In this document: positions 11,101 through 24,889 of the stretch, in pieces
Position numbering within the stretch: position 1 is the first letter of the stretch
How the letters are laid out: each line of letters begins with the position of its first letter
Source: Rostratula benghalensis
Lineage: Eukaryota; Chordata; Aves; Charadriiformes; Rostratulidae
Reading direction: 5' to 3'
DNA: 64,000 nucleotides
NCBI GenBank assembly: GCA_013399305.1
Contig: VXAI01000162.1
Location: 753,221 to 817,220, forward strand
Made by a program: the position numbers and the translations under genes
Notes under the pieces: model-generated
Databases searched by the model: none
What the model saw: only the letters and a program-made list of their open reading frames with translations
Told to the model about the DNA's origin: nothing

Positions 11101-13677
11101 GAAATTGCTGACATTTGTCCTCAAACTGTAAGTGTCTACAGTTAGACAGAGAAATTTGTTTATGAAATTTTAGATCACTGGCTAGTGATGAGGGTCCCTT
11201 TAGAATCAGTGGAGAAAAGTGGTTTTACAGGACTCAATTCACCATATCTACTTTGGAGAGAAGTTTCACTTTCCTGAATACAGGCATCCAGTCGGCCATT
11301 TTGGATGCTAAATTTATTTTGCTTGGCCTCTTGGTGCTGCTCAGGTGCTTGATTACTTCTCTGTCATGTTTGCCAGCCTCGTGGAAATGTCTCAGGTACC
11401 CTATGTCTCAGATACTTAAGCTTAGGCCACTGAATTCCACTCTAGTTATCAATTCAGGACTAAAAGCCTGGAAAACCAATTTACATGTAGGTATCCAAAC
11501 TGTAGATACCTAGATTTGATCAGAAGAATCCTCCCAATCTATTTAAAAAAAAATCTTCAATTATACAGTAATTCCTGACTTTCTAACTGTTGTGAATAAA
11601 ATGAAAGGCTGAATTAAATTCTGATATAAATTGGTACAGCTCTGCTAAATTTTTTGGACTTTTTTTTTTTTTTTTTGTAGATGCTGGCTTTTTTCCAAGT
11701 CTCATTTTCTGCTTACTCAACTGGAGCATTCAATAAAACATACTTTCATACTTTCAGTAATATCATACATATGGAAGTCCAATAAGAAAGCATCCATATT
11801 GTTCCTGTGTGAATCACACTGCTTTTTTTTACTTTTTGTTTTTTGTTTTTTGTTTAAAGATAATATATGTTGAATGATAGAAAGATGTGGAGTTAATACT
11901 CAAAAGGTGGCTAATGATATTCTAAGGAGTATTCTGAAGTCAGATTTGAAGTGTATTCAGTCTTTTAATGTTATCAGCTATACATTTTCAAAAGTTAATA
12001 TAGAGAAGTTCAAGGCTCCTAGGTAGATAAAGGAAATCTGCTATTTCTTCTTATGGTTCATATGTTAAATAATCTAAAAACAGAAAGGTGAAAGTGTATT
12101 TTAAATAGCCTCTTGTTATTGAAAACTCATCGTAAAATTAAAAACCTATACCATAATAACATTAAGATACTTCAGGGCATTTTTAGTGAAGTATTAAAGT
12201 GCTTTTGATGGTTGAAGACAGCTGTTTTGTTACTTTATGTCTCTGAACCTACCCAAGGCATATATAAATGAACTAGCAAAACATGCCTTGGGGTATCCTA
12301 AAAATTTATAGATGACATATTATAATGTTGTTGGAGGAGCAAAATTATTATTGATACTCAATCTAGACATGGCTCAAACATTCATGTAGTTTCTTCACGG
12401 TCCAATCTGTGCTGATCAGTGCTGATGGGGTGATATTTATTCTATAAGATATAGATGGGACAGGGCACATATGTGGTAAGAAACGTTGATCTAGGAATAG
12501 TCTCTTGTTTAGGTAATCTGCAGCATGAGGAATAACTTATTTTATTTGCCCCCTTATATGAGCTCTCTCCTTTTTCCAGTTCCCAAAAATGTTATGTGCT
12601 ATCTGTGATATATAATATAGCTCAGATAACTACAGCTATAGAAAATACAATATTTATTTTAGAGTTGATCATATTTTTACTTGGAGAGAATTGTGGGAAA
12701 TAGAAGCTGCATGTATCCTGTGGTCTACATTTTGAACTCTACAAGGTTATTTTTATTGGTGAAAATACTTATTTAATAGAGGGCAATTGAAATCAGGAAG
12801 TAGGATGTAGAATTCCAACTAATTTAATTTTGTTGCTTTAAATCCACATTCTGTCTATGAAAATGGAAACTTCAGTAAAGGAGTTTGTGAATATTTTGAT
12901 GGAAAAGAAAATCAGGATTGAAAGGAAATGTTCAAAAGAAATGTTTAAAATTTAATATAAATAAAAGAAATGCACAAATGAGTAGCCGAAGAAGCCGAAT
13001 TTTCATTTGGCTGTACTCACAGTCAGAGATTCATTTTTAATATGTTTTGATACTTTCATCTCTGGGTAAAGTCAGTGCAAGTCTCTCATAATTGCACTGC
13101 AGCACTGCAAAATGGATCTGGGAAGTCTGGTGGTGAAGTTCTCAAAATACAAGTTTTATCCATGAGCAGATAAATTTAAAGTCAACTACAGTTAAACCTC
13201 TAGGGGATTTGAAGTCAGATGAATGGACAACAGGAAAAGTGACTGAGAAGAATCTGAAGTAATAGCAAAATTAAAGCTTGAGATTTGAAATGAAAGGGAG
13301 AAAATGGAAAATCACAAAGGTGACAAGAAGTCCAAGGAAACTACTGTATGTCATGCAATGAAACACGGATGAGCTGAAACTTTTAAGAGTTAAAATATGA
13401 GACCGGAGAATAACACTGTGAAATAAGTGTAGAGAAGAAAAGGTAACCTATTAAACAGATCTAATATTAAATTACCTACGAGTGACATACTTCTTGCTAT
13501 TTAGAAAAGATTCCTCTCTACGTTCACTAGAAGACAGAGAATAAATATGCCTATTTGCTCGAATACATCCCTCCTCTGGCCTTATACATATCCCCAAGCA
13601 TATACAGACATCTCAGCCTTGATAATTCTGCTGAAAATATTTTTCACTGTTCGAGCAAGGTTGTCATTTCTATCCCC
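11101..13677. other. Non-coding AT-rich DNA
   Basis: Long featureless interval with a T17 run (11660-11676) and a T/G-rich stretch (11822-11852). No gene, RNA or named repeat is recognised. Confidence 0.55.
11660..11676. repeat. Poly-T run (17 bases)
   Basis: A homopolymer of 17 T. No retrocopy sequence is recognised on its downstream side, so it is treated as a simple repeat. Confidence 0.9.
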
Positions 13678-13738
13678 CTGCCAGCTGGCTGTCTGCTGAT
13701 ATATTGAAATAACCTGTCATCTGAATGACAGCTGGCAG
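13678..13738. repeat. Nested inverted repeats with two CAGCTG E-boxes
   Basis: The outer arms are CTGCCAGC (13678-13685) and GCTGGCAG (13731-13738). The inner hairpin is CTGTCAT (13714-13720), loop CTGA, ATGACAG (13725-13731). Each arm region contains CAGCTG (13682-13687 and 13729-13734), a core motif bound by basic helix-loop-helix factors. No neighbouring gene is seen, so the function is unknown. Confidence 0.7.
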
Positions 13739-13916
13739 TAAGAAGACTTCTGGTGATGGAATTGATTACTAAGCTTCATTGACAGAAATAAGGGGGTTTG
13801 CTCAGTCTTTTTCCAGTTTTCCTTCCGGGCAGGAGAACAAAGATAAATATTCATTGACAGATTTTCAATGTAATGAGAATTCTCAGCCATGTGTCTTTTA
13901 TTTTCCCCCCTCTTCT

Positions 13917-13919
<3 letters not shown>

Positions 13920-13950
<31 letters not shown>
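13920..13950. repeat. Poly-T run (31 bases)
   Basis: The longest homopolymer in the window. It is preceded by a C/T-rich stretch (13905-13919), so the whole tract from about 13905 to 13957 is almost purely pyrimidine. No reverse-complemented polyadenylation signal or gene-like sequence follows, so a processed retrocopy is not supported. Confidence 0.92.
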
Positions 13951-16900
13951 CTTTTTTGTAATAAGGATGAGTTTTGGGCACATTCTCTAAATGCTTTGGG
14001 GAGATTACCTTCTTGATACTGTTTATATACATATATATGCTGTATTATATGCTAGTATAATGTAGTCAAGGTTATCTGTTTTTTTTTCAATATGTTACTT
14101 AGATTTTTTTGCCTGTCTCTGAAATACAGAAACAAAGCCTGAATTGATATTTTTTCATGCTTTCAGACAAAAAGGAATGTTTAATTATACAAACTAAAAT
14201 ACAGGGTATATTCACAGCCTTTGAAGGCATGAAGTGACAATGGAAGATAAAAGGAAATGATCCACTCTTTGCCACTGAAAGATACACCCAGGAACATGCA
14301 AGCAGAGAGCTTGCAAAGAAGGGTATGGCTGCAATTATCAGTGCAGCTTTAGAAATTCTAGATACTGGTTTCAATGGCTTCAGCGGCTGGTCTTGGATAA
14401 ATGAATCCACAGATACACAGATAAAGATAGCAATAATTTAAAACTCAGCCAAGGTATGTGTTTCCAAAGTTATGATATTCCTTGTCTAAACATCATACTG
14501 GCCACCGTTACATACAAAAAGAATAGTAGTGCATAATTTTGAGGATTTTCTTCTTCCAAAGCAATGTCTAATACATTTCTTTTTAAAAACATTTCTCTTT
14601 TTCTCACATTCTTCTCTTCCTTCAAGAAAACAATTATTTCTTTCTTTTAATAATACAAGGTTTTCCTAAAAACCTTCCTAAAACTAGAGTTTCTGTTTGA
14701 AAGTTTGGACACGTTTCATAAAGAGTTAATCTTATAGGATTGTGATTCTCATTCTGGGTATTCAATACAACATAACTATAAAAGCAGCAGAAAAAGAGAT
14801 GGCATTTTGTTACAGTTCTCCCACTAACAGCATTTTCAGTGATTGAGATGACATAAGCAGGTTCAGTAAAAACAACTAAACCCAAAGTACTCTCAGAATG
14901 AACAGACTGACTTAGACAATCAGTGTTAATTTTTACATTCTATTTTTATATACAATTATAGCAGATTCTTGATGACTGGAAGGAGTGTATATTTTATGTT
15001 GCCTTTAAAAGGGACATTTGAGCCTGTAATTCGTGACCAAATTTTAATAGACTGATTTCAATTGCAGAACTAAATGTGAATAGAAAGGTATCATCTCAAC
15101 ACTAGTGCACTTGTACTTATATGTTGTGTAAATATTATTCCTGGTATCAAAAACCTCAATGAGGCAGAATTCTGTTACATTGCAAGAGAGACAGAAGGCA
15201 AAATATACTGTAATTTTGTGTACCTCATTATTGTGCAAAAAATTTAATATTGTAAATTATTAAATGTAAATTTGCTTTTAAAAATTATTTGCATGTTAAT
15301 AAATTATACTAAAAAGTTATGAATTAAAAGTATGATTAACTAATAAATGTGGGAGGAACTACAATCCAGAAGAATAATCCAAATTGGGTGACCAAAATTT
15401 TACAGACCATTGTTAACTGATATAAGAGAAGACAGGATATAATCTGTTATTGGATCTTTAACTTCATACCCTTGCCAGACTTTGGAAGCAGACTCGGGAT
15501 AACGTTTGATATTTCTTATGTAGACATAGCAAGCTGAATAAAGAACAGATTGTCAGCCTAATATATATCACAGTGGCCCCAGGGCAGAGCAAATCTTTTT
15601 GGTCAATTTATGAATGCCTGAAAGGTTTAACTAGGAATAAAATAATGCAAACTGGCAAACTTAACTGTATTGTAATTTCCCAGTTCAAATTTTTTCTTGC
15701 TTGAGTGAATCAATTCAGCTGTGGTAGCACAGAATTAACTGTATTCCTAAGCTCTCAGAACATTCATCACTTTTGCATTTAACAGTGAAGGAAGTTTTAA
15801 TGCATTTATTCTAATAGTTCATTTCTATAAGTACTTGTATTGAATGAAAAATGGATCTGTATTGTCTCGAAACACCCTCAGGGAATATTAGAATCTAGAT
15901 CTGTAGTCCAGCTTTAAATTAAACAAGCTCGTGCACACACATGGATGCTGCAAGTAACCTGGACGCATTTACCTTTAAGCTTCTCAAAGAAATAACACAC
16001 ACTAAGAAGAGAATTGTTTGTAAGAGAATGCAATGATCAATGACATGTATTTCAAAGTATTTATCTCGCTTTGTAGATTGTTCCAGTGGAAAAAGCAATC
16101 ATGTTTACAGTGTTTAAAATATCCACAGTTTTCCTCTTTATCAGTCCATGAATTTGCCAAAAAAATTAAAAGCTGTTATACTAGGCAGACGTATCTTTTG
16201 TCTTTGTCAATGCTCTATTAATTGCATTTATTATTTATTGAGGTACGTTGTTTTATAAAGAAGCCATCATCCAACAAAGACACTAAGCTTCTTGAAGTTA
16301 ATATCGTTAAGTTCCTTAAGGTAATATTGGAAAAAAGTCCATTAGTCAGTTACATTAGCATGTAGTCTTTCCTGGTGGGAGGGTAGGCTATGAACAAAGT
16401 TGCTGATGCCTAACTGGGGCATGCATGCACAGAGCAACTGGAAAATCATTGGAAATGTCTCTCTCACCTTCAATATATTCTCACATTGGCCACATTGTGG
16501 AGCTACAACTAAATGAGTCGGAAACTTTGAAGCACCCTGCCAGGGTCACTGAAACAGCAGTATGTGAGGCAAAGCATTAGATAATGTGTAGTGTGTGCAA
16601 ATGCATTTTATTATCTTTTTTCTTTAAAATTATATGATAATATAAACTTCTTCTATTATCTTTAAGACTGAGATAAAACATTCTCTGGAAAAATAAGGTG
16701 CATTTCAACTTTCCTCCTGCCTTGTGCAGCTATAATTTGAGAATAAAGCATGTCACCATAAACAAGCAGTATTAAAATACTAGAAAAAAAATCTTATTTT
16801 CAGCAGCTTATGCCCAGAGAAAGAGAACTAACAGTTTCTTTCTGAATTACTATAGTTACTGCATTTTCAGTTACTGTTCTTACTGAAACATTTGGTCATT

Positions 16901-17381
16901 TTTTCAGAGAGGAATTAGGAAAGTTTCCTGGATAATGTCTTTAGTGATTTTCCAGAATTGTTTGCTTTTTCTTCATTTTTTTTACCACATTTCAATATAT
17001 GTGCATTACTGATTTTCATAGGGTATGCCTCAGGTCTTTTAACATCTGCTTCAGCTTTCAATAAAAATAACTTCAGTCTTAAAAGGCCCTGGCTCCATGG
17101 CCAGATTTTTGGCTGAAGTAGTAGTAGCAGCTTGGAGAAACTCAGGTCTTTTAAGAAATGCCAGGTGTTTATTTGTTTACAGAAGGTTCTATGTTTTGAT
17201 CCAGGGGTGAAAAAATTATTTTGGCTTATCATACAGGTTTTCTGAAGTATTTGCCATGAAAAGACCCCTCTCCTCAGGCTGACTACTTCAAAACGGCCTG
17301 TTTCCTAAACAAGCCCAGCTTGGCTCAAAGTGGATGGTTTTGTAAAGATCCCAACATATACAGGTTAGATATTTGCTGTTG

Positions 17382-17399
17382 AAATAAATAAATAAATAA
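17382..17399. repeat. (AAAT)n microsatellite
   Basis: Four and a half AAAT units, directly followed by a pyrimidine tract that includes a run of ten C (17418-17427) and T-rich stretches up to 17472. Confidence 0.9.
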
Positions 17400-17499
17400 G
17401 CTTTTTTCTTCTTCCCTCCCCCCCCCCATCTCTGGTAGGGCATAGTAGCTTCTTTTTTTTCTTTTTTTTTTTCTGTCTCTTTCAAAAGCGAAGTGAGCA

Positions 17500-17700
17500 A
17501 AGCAGTTAAAGTTTGTGAAAACAACGGGGGGAGCTCTTGCTGCACTGGCTGTGACATAAAGGCAGCCGTAGGCAACCTTGTGCTGCTTAGTTAAGCCATT
17601 TAGTGGAAGGGGAGATTTAGGAAGTGTTTTGGGGTTGGTCTCTCTGGCCGCTTCTAACCCTCGCCCATGCAACTATTGGTAAAGTTACTGAATGACTCAT
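17500..17700. promoter_or_regulatory. Candidate regulatory patch (tentative)
   Basis: Locally GC-richer, less degenerate-looking sequence within a large AT-rich interval. It contains ATTGG (inverted CCAAT, 17675-17679) and TGACTCA (17693-17699), a perfect AP-1 consensus. This is weak evidence, since such short motifs occur often by chance and no transcript is seen nearby. Confidence 0.2.
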
Positions 17701-20424
17701 GCTTGCAATGGAACTTTGGACCAGAGGGAAGCATGGCATGTAGAGCTGAGTTTTCCCTCTGTTGGATTTCTTCCTTAATCCATGTCTACTTTGTAGATAT
17801 TGTATAGAACATGCATACATACATACATAGGACTGAAAGCACTGGTTCATTTTTGGCAGTTCGTTTTTCAAAATGATACACAACATTAGTGTCATAAAGC
17901 TTGAATCACGTTGTTTAGAATATAGCTTTTTCTATACAAAATGTAGGATGTGTAATACAAACACTGTTTCTTAATCATATTCAAGCCTGTGTCTTTAGGT
18001 TAATAAACAGAAAATTTTAAAATAATGATGATTTAAAAAATTATCATGACAAATCAATCCATAGTTACATGGATATACATATAATTTTAGTGTAATGTTT
18101 TTGAGCAGTACCCAGGGAACTGTAAATACACAGCACAATGTATATGCATGTGTTTCATCTAATTCCCTTTGTGTCTGCACAAAGAGGTCCCTCGTTACAG
18201 ACCAGACTGTGGACTAGCTAAATAGTTGCAGTCTGGAAGGCATTTACACTGAGGGACACAGAATGCTCTCCGTGTTTGTATGTTTACTCTTCAGTCCTGA
18301 CAGGTTCTTAATTGTTTCATGTGAGAGGTATTCTGCCCTTAGAAAAAAACAAACTCAAACCAAGTCACTTTCCCTCCTGTGCCAGTTCTTTTAATTGCAA
18401 TGACCTCCTGAGCATTTGGGAAGGACTTTTTATCTTACAATACATACACAGTATTTGTAAACGGGACTTTCAGTTACCTCCAGTAAGAAAGGCTTTATTT
18501 ATTTTTTTTTGGTGGTGGTGTTTTCCTTTTTACTTAGATGCTTCTCTTATGATTCCACTGACAACCTTGTCACTTTCCGTAGCTCCAAGAAGAGCCTTGT
18601 ACCTTTGAAATTTTCATTACCTTTTGTCTGGCTGCCAAGATTTATGCCACTGTAGTCTGGTGATGCAATAGCAGTATCTTGTACTGCCAGCCCAGAGACT
18701 CCACATCAGAGGGAGAGAAGCTCTAGAATGCAGCAAAGGTATCAGCATTCCTAATTTTTAAGTATATTTTCACTGGCTGATAGGTTGCAGGGGCTAGTGG
18801 CAGAACAGGGACTCACAGCTTACTGCTGGCACAGACTTAGCCAACAAAAAAAACCCAAAAGCCCCAAACCCACTGTGTGGGGTGTGTTAGATCCAGGAAT
18901 AAAGGGTTCATTTCAAAGGGAATATATACCTACATTTAAACACGTATGAAGCTGCCTTGGCAGCCTCCTCTTTTACATATACAGAGAATCTTGTACCCCC
19001 ATCACATGGCATAGCAGCGCTGCTTAAAGTGAGGACAAGAGCAATCTGTCAAGTTAATTACAAGACATTAATGAATTCATAGATAAAAAATGAAATTATA
19101 TGCTTTAACTGAAATCCAGATAGTTTACGTCTAAATATTCTTGTAGAAGCTGACGTGTCCTTCCCTGCTGATAATTCTCTATTTATTTATTCATGGTGTT
19201 TGCTCATTTGGTATTTAAAATGCAGAAATAAATTCTATTAAATTACTGTTGTATTCTATACCAGTTACTCAATTCCACATCCAGATGAACTAAACTTCTG
19301 TAAATAAATGTTTCCAGTTAGAACAGGCTGAGCTGGTATCCATTTCCAGTTGTCCTGCTTTCCTGTTGGCAACTCCCGGTGCAGTCTGACAGGAGAAGGC
19401 AGGTAAAGCAAAATAATCTTTTGAATTTTTTCACTGGGAAATTAGGAGCTCCTGGACAAGCGAACTTATGGTCATATGAGCAATATATATTATGATATAT
19501 TTTAATATGTAGATATGTATTTATTTTTTTATATGTTTATGTAAAGTAAATAGTATTCAGGAATGTACCTAGTCATTGGAAAATTATCATCTCTCCTGTT
19601 GAGTTGGAACAGTCCCTGGAAGAGTTTTGATTTGTGCCAACTGGCATCTTTCCAAACAACTCCCAGTTGTAATTTGGGAGTTTGAAGGTTCTAGGCACTG
19701 TTCCCAATAAGCAATATGCTGCAGTCACCCTGTTTTGAAGGCTAAGAGATTTTACTAGCATAGGCAAGATCTGTTCCACACCTCTTTATCTTGGTGTCAG
19801 GGAATGTTCGTAGCATTCATAGCGCACAGGTATCAATTTAATATAAAACAGGTAGATCAGGTATACTGGAGAGTGAATTAAAATATTCAAGCTGTATGTG
19901 TTGGATACTTGCCTTTTCAGGGTAATTATCATTCCTTCAATTGTTCGTCTCTCAAACTCACATTGTCTTCACCAGAGAGTTTATCATCTAGTTTTCTCAT
20001 TTTTTTTCTTTAAAGCAAATGATTACAGTGTGTCTTAAATTTAATACATCTAAATAGATGCATTTTGAGTTAAATTCTAAATTGAGATGTGGCAACACCA
20101 TGTGGTAACAGCATCAGTGGTATTAGTATTAGAAAGTATTAGTGTCAGTATCAGAAAATACATAATCTTTTTTTTTCTGCTTTTATTAACAACACAGAGA
20201 ATACAACTGCATGATAACAAACTCATGTACTGTGTTTAGAATAAAAAGCTCCTTTTTGCTTCAGAAGTTTTTATATTGTACCCATCTTTTCAGCTTCTGA
20301 GCTACATTTATAGCAGCAAAGTAATTGTCTGCATCTGGAATTTGCTGGAAAATGCCATCTATTGCTATCTTGAAGCATGTGCCTGGACTGTATCTGGACT
20401 TCCTTTGGGAATGATCAGGCAGGG
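17701..20424. other. Non-coding DNA, no gene seen
   Basis: Includes a short (CATA)n run (17814-17829) and a very AT-rich patch (19480-19550). No family resemblance is found in the small open frames. Confidence 0.55.
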
Positions 20425-20746
20425 GAGTGAGAAGGGGGAGGCTGTAGCGAGGTGGGGGTTGACCACTTTTCCCAAGCAGTAAGTGATAGGACAAGAGGAA
20501 ATAGCCTCAAGTTGCACCAGGGGAGGTTCAGATTAGATATTAGGAATAATTTCTTCACTTGAAAGGATTCACTGGAACAGCTGGCTCAGGAAAGTGGTTG
20601 AGTCACCATCCCTAGAGATAGTTAAAAGATGTGTAGGTGTTGTGCCTTGAGACATGGCTTAGTGGTAACTTGGCGGTGCCAGGTTAACAGTTGGACTTAA
20701 TGACCTTAAAAGTCTCTTCTAATCATAACGATTCTATGATTCTGTG
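20425..20746 (+). mobile_element. CR1 LINE fragment, sense, with canonical tail
   Basis: Reads in sense: GAGGCTGTAGCGAGGTGGGGGTTG, GTGATAGGACAAGAGGAAATAGC, CAAGTTGCACCAGGGGAGGTTC, TTCTTCACTTGAAAGG, CTTAGTGGTAACTTGGCGGT and GTTGGACTTAATGACCTTAAAAG. It ends in ATTCTATGATTCTGTG (20731-20746), the octamer-repeat tail characteristic of CR1. It is 5'-truncated. Its 3' segment (GCTTAGTGG...CTTGGCGG) marks a different subfamily from the minus-strand copies at 4.7 and 47.2 kb. Confidence 0.95.
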
Positions 20747-23700
20747 TGCACTTTTGTCTTAGCTTGTAAACATTTGCAATTCAGAAAAATACTTAGATGT
20801 GCTTGAGAATTCACCAGTGTCTGTGGCTTGCATAGGCGGTCATTTATCTATTAGCTGCTTTGTCTTCCAAGCATTTCAGTAACAGAAAGACAATATTGCT
20901 GCCACTCTACAGATGGGAAATGGAAACATCAAGAACGGAAGAGGTTTTTCCTAAAGGCATACATCTGTGCTATACCTGCCAACATGCTTCTGGAATTTAA
21001 ACAAGAGTTTAAAGGAATGTATATTAATTCAGTTACAAAATCCTCCATCCTTCATCCAATTACTAAGTTCTAGTTTAATTCTCCTGCTTGAGCCTTGACT
21101 GTCTTTTGCACACCTTGCAATACAACTTTAATGGGTGCAGGGCATCATCAGTGCTCAGTGGAGGGACACAGCTGAGCTTTAGATTTCTTGTCCTATTCCT
21201 TAGCCAAATATTGAGTTTCAACCCCATTTTCCTCTTTGTTTTCTCCCTAAATTCTTTCTTTACTATTTTTACCGGACTAAACAAACTGTTTGCAACTCTA
21301 TGCTGCAGTGACCTCTATATACACCTTGGATAGCCTAGGTGGTTTAGTGATACCCAGGTAAACTTTTGTTTCTTTTAATGCATCTTTATTCATAATAGTT
21401 TCCTGCTTCCAAACAATGTTCCCTCTGGATGACTCATTCTCCTAATCTGTCTTTCAGGGATGAAACTGTCAGCCTTTCTTCTGGCTGGCTAGCGGTCTTT
21501 CCCATATATAGGTTGTGGTCCTCAATGCAGAAGAAGCCCAGGTGTTACACTAACACTCTGAAAGAACGATATACTAAAATTTCTTCAGTTCCTGCTAACC
21601 TGCTTCTAGTCTGTTGCCCATAGCACAAATGACATAGGCTGCTGATATTTTACATCAGTCAAATCTTTGGGCAACTTTTATTTGGACATCAGTCACAGCT
21701 GAATCTCTGCTTCAGAGTTATGTTTTCATAACACACAGGCTGCATGAATTTTCCAGCCTGCATCGAGGTATATCATCATCAAAAGGATTCCACACAAATA
21801 TACTTTTTCATTTTCATTGCAATCTAACTTAAACAAATGTTTAAAGTTAAATTTATGTTTAAAGTTTAGATCTTCAAGATGAAGAAAAGTAATTTCCCTG
21901 GCTAGCAGGTAAACACCCAAGACAGACATTATTACATTACTGGAACAAGGCTTGGGACGCTTGTGCCTTGCATGAGTGTCCCATGTCATGACTTGACATA
22001 CTTCTGATAATTAGGAGTTAGGAGGGGTAGAAAAGTATTGTTCAAAATAGTGAGTCTGCATACTGTCACTTGTGTCTTGGAGCTCAAGATAGCTTTGTCA
22101 TCCCAAATCTGACTGGTTCCATGTTGGAGGAATTATTATTAGTAGTAGGAAGAACTATCCTGTTAATGCAACCCAGGCACAATTACTGGTTTTGTATGGA
22201 TAAAATTCAGCAGTACTGTTCAAAGTATCTATATTGGATGTCTACCTTAAGCTAAGTTAAATTGAACCTTAAAACGTGCTTCAGATATTTAAATACTATG
22301 TTAATTTGAGTTCATATGTATCATATTTAAAAGTAAAAATAAATGTAATCTGTATACTATAGAACATCCTTGCATTTATTAAAAAGGAAGTATTTAATTT
22401 TAAATTTAGCCTGAAATATATAATGTAAAAGTTGATTCTGAACTTTTATTTGGTGGATTCGATTATGTTGCATGTATTTTGGAGGGCAGTTAGCATAGTG
22501 GCTCTTTATAGTCGTGCTAATATTTCCTCAGAGTATTTTAGGCACTCCCATTAACTCTAATTCAGACATATTTCAGACATGATATTCCTCTGAATGGTTT
22601 TAAATAACCTCCAGACACTGGTATTGACATACTTTTTACAAATGCTATTAAATCTATATGATATCCAGCTTCAAGACCTTGTTACATCATATTTGTTAAA
22701 TATTGGAAAATAGCTGGTACAAAAGCTATATTTAAGTTAGTAATTTCTTCAAGAATTTAATATAATTGAATGCTTACAGTAAAATGATCACATATAATAA
22801 TACAGTTGTGAGAAGTCCAGCTGGATAAATACCTGTCTTCCATTTAAGTGCATAAATATTTTGATTTGGATGGAGTATGCTTGTTATGGTCAGTTTGTAG
22901 CAACCATATGCATGTATGAGGATTTAGAGATTTGAAATTATGAAATTGTTGCAGACTTTCAATAAATCATGGCTTCTTTTTTGCATGATATGTTTTTCAT
23001 TCCTCTTAGTTGTTTGCTGCATCATTTATTTTCATTAATAAATTAAATGTTAAACAAATCTGAATAGGAAATACTATAAGTGACATTTCATAATTTACTG
23101 ATTGGAGAATTTTCTCAAAAAAAAAAGAAGATTATTTTTGTAATGTGATTTGAAAGATTGGATTTAAATATTACATAGCATCTTTGATACTTTGAATGTC
23201 AGATTACAAGGACAGTTTGATGAGTAGCAATGTTGGTTTCTAGGGCAATCTGACCCTGCCCAGTGCAGTAACTTCAGCCTTTACTTTATCATTGCGCAGG
23301 TCACAAGATCATGTTGTACTTCTGTCTCTAAACAAAGCCTAACTCCTTTTTAAGTTCAGTCCCTGCTTCTGGCATTCTTTTAATTTTTCACACACTTTAT
23401 TGTGCAAATGGGCACATTAATTCTCCGTTCTTCATATTGGGCCTTACCAAGATTTTGTGTGAATTGCTCAACTATGTTGCTGTTTTTTCTATGTTTTTTA
23501 ATGAACTGGCTAGCCAGTGAATTTTGGGGATGGTTTTTTCTTTCCTGAATGCACACTTAATGAAACCAGTCACTTCACATTTGTGCTATAGTAAATTTTT
23601 ATAGATGCACACATGAGCCAAGTGTCTCTGTCTCCCTCAGCAAGTCTATCCCAGTTGATTTAAATCATATGAGCTGTAGCTCTGACAGTTATGTTTACAT

Positions 23701-24889
23701 CTTCTTTCCCAGTATAATTTGAAAAATAAAGGAAGATTATATAAGATAGTACCTTTTTTGTTTTTCAATATATAATGCAATTACATACATATATCTACTC
23801 AAAAGTCTACACCAAAATCTATCCAAACTGGGAAATATAAGTACTTTTTTCTTTATTAATCTACAGGAAACAAAACAGCCTGTTTCATAGCTCAGTCATG
23901 AGGAATTTTAAAAGAAGGAAGCAAATACTTTTTCATAATAGTATGATATAAAAAAATGGGATTAATTGGTTAATAGGTATTTGAATATTAACTTTTCCAT
24001 GTAGATACACTTAAAGGTGAAGGGTGAAGAAGATTTTCCTTTCCACAGATTTTGACAACGTATTAGTTGTTGTCATTATCACACTATGAGGAAGTACATG
24101 GCAAGGGTGGAACACTTAGTCCTGGGTAGCTCCTTCTTTACTTTGAAGCCGTAGACACCAATGCTTTGTGTTACATAAAGTGTATAGAAAGAATAATGTT
24201 ACCTTTACCTGCTCACTAGTTTCGGCTGTTTCAGTCCGCCCTTTTTTCAAATTCATTGTTTTTAGGAACATTCTTGTTCTGTCTCATGGATTCTGTCCTT
24301 TCAGCTCCCTCCATCATGAATGAAATTTGTAAGAGCCTGTAATGATTTCTAAAAATACGTATCCTTGAAAAGCCAAATCTGTGATTGAGATCCTAGTCAA
24401 GGGCCAAGTCCTCATCCAGGTATGGGTAGCTCTTCTGCCTTTTTGGAAAACAGCAAGCAGGATAAAGTCAATCTTCAGCTTTGGAGCTACGTTGCAAGAC
24501 CAGGGCAGGAAGCATAGTAGTTGAATAGGTGATTTGTGTGACTGTACACTTTTTTCTTCAGCAGCAACTGGGCTATATTATTCCTTTCATAATCTTAATA
24601 AGTTTTTGTTGAAAATTAACTTGTCTGTTTTCCTGCACTTCATGTTTGGAACACTATTAAGGACCATGTTTTAGTAATCATTAACAGTGTCTTGATTTCC
24701 ATTTCATTCTCCATTTTATACTTTTTTCTTTCATCACCATTTTCCTTCCATTTAAATAATTGTCTCTTTCTAAAGAGAACAATAATGTTCTAGAAGTTCT
24801 TTACTTCTTCTGTTTTAGACTGTTGCTGAGATTTAAAAAAAAACTTCCTTCTTGATATATGCTTTGATCTAGTGACTTTAATTCTCACT
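20747..24889. other. Non-coding AT-rich DNA
   Basis: About 4.1 kb with no gene or recognisable repeat. The longest open frames (about 80-87 codons) have no domain resemblance and no splice context. Confidence 0.55.

Larger units (their letters stand above)
13739..17399. other. Non-coding DNA with long poly-T
   Basis: AT-rich and without a gene. It contains a T31 run at 13920-13950 and an (AAAT)n tract at 17382-17399. Open frames crossing the poly-T are artefacts of the homopolymer. Confidence 0.55.

Noticed and set aside
13920..13950. Poly-T considered as the reverse-complemented tail of a retrocopy
   Set aside because: No reverse-complemented polyadenylation signal or gene-like sequence follows. 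The adjacent pyrimidine tract favours a simple repeat.
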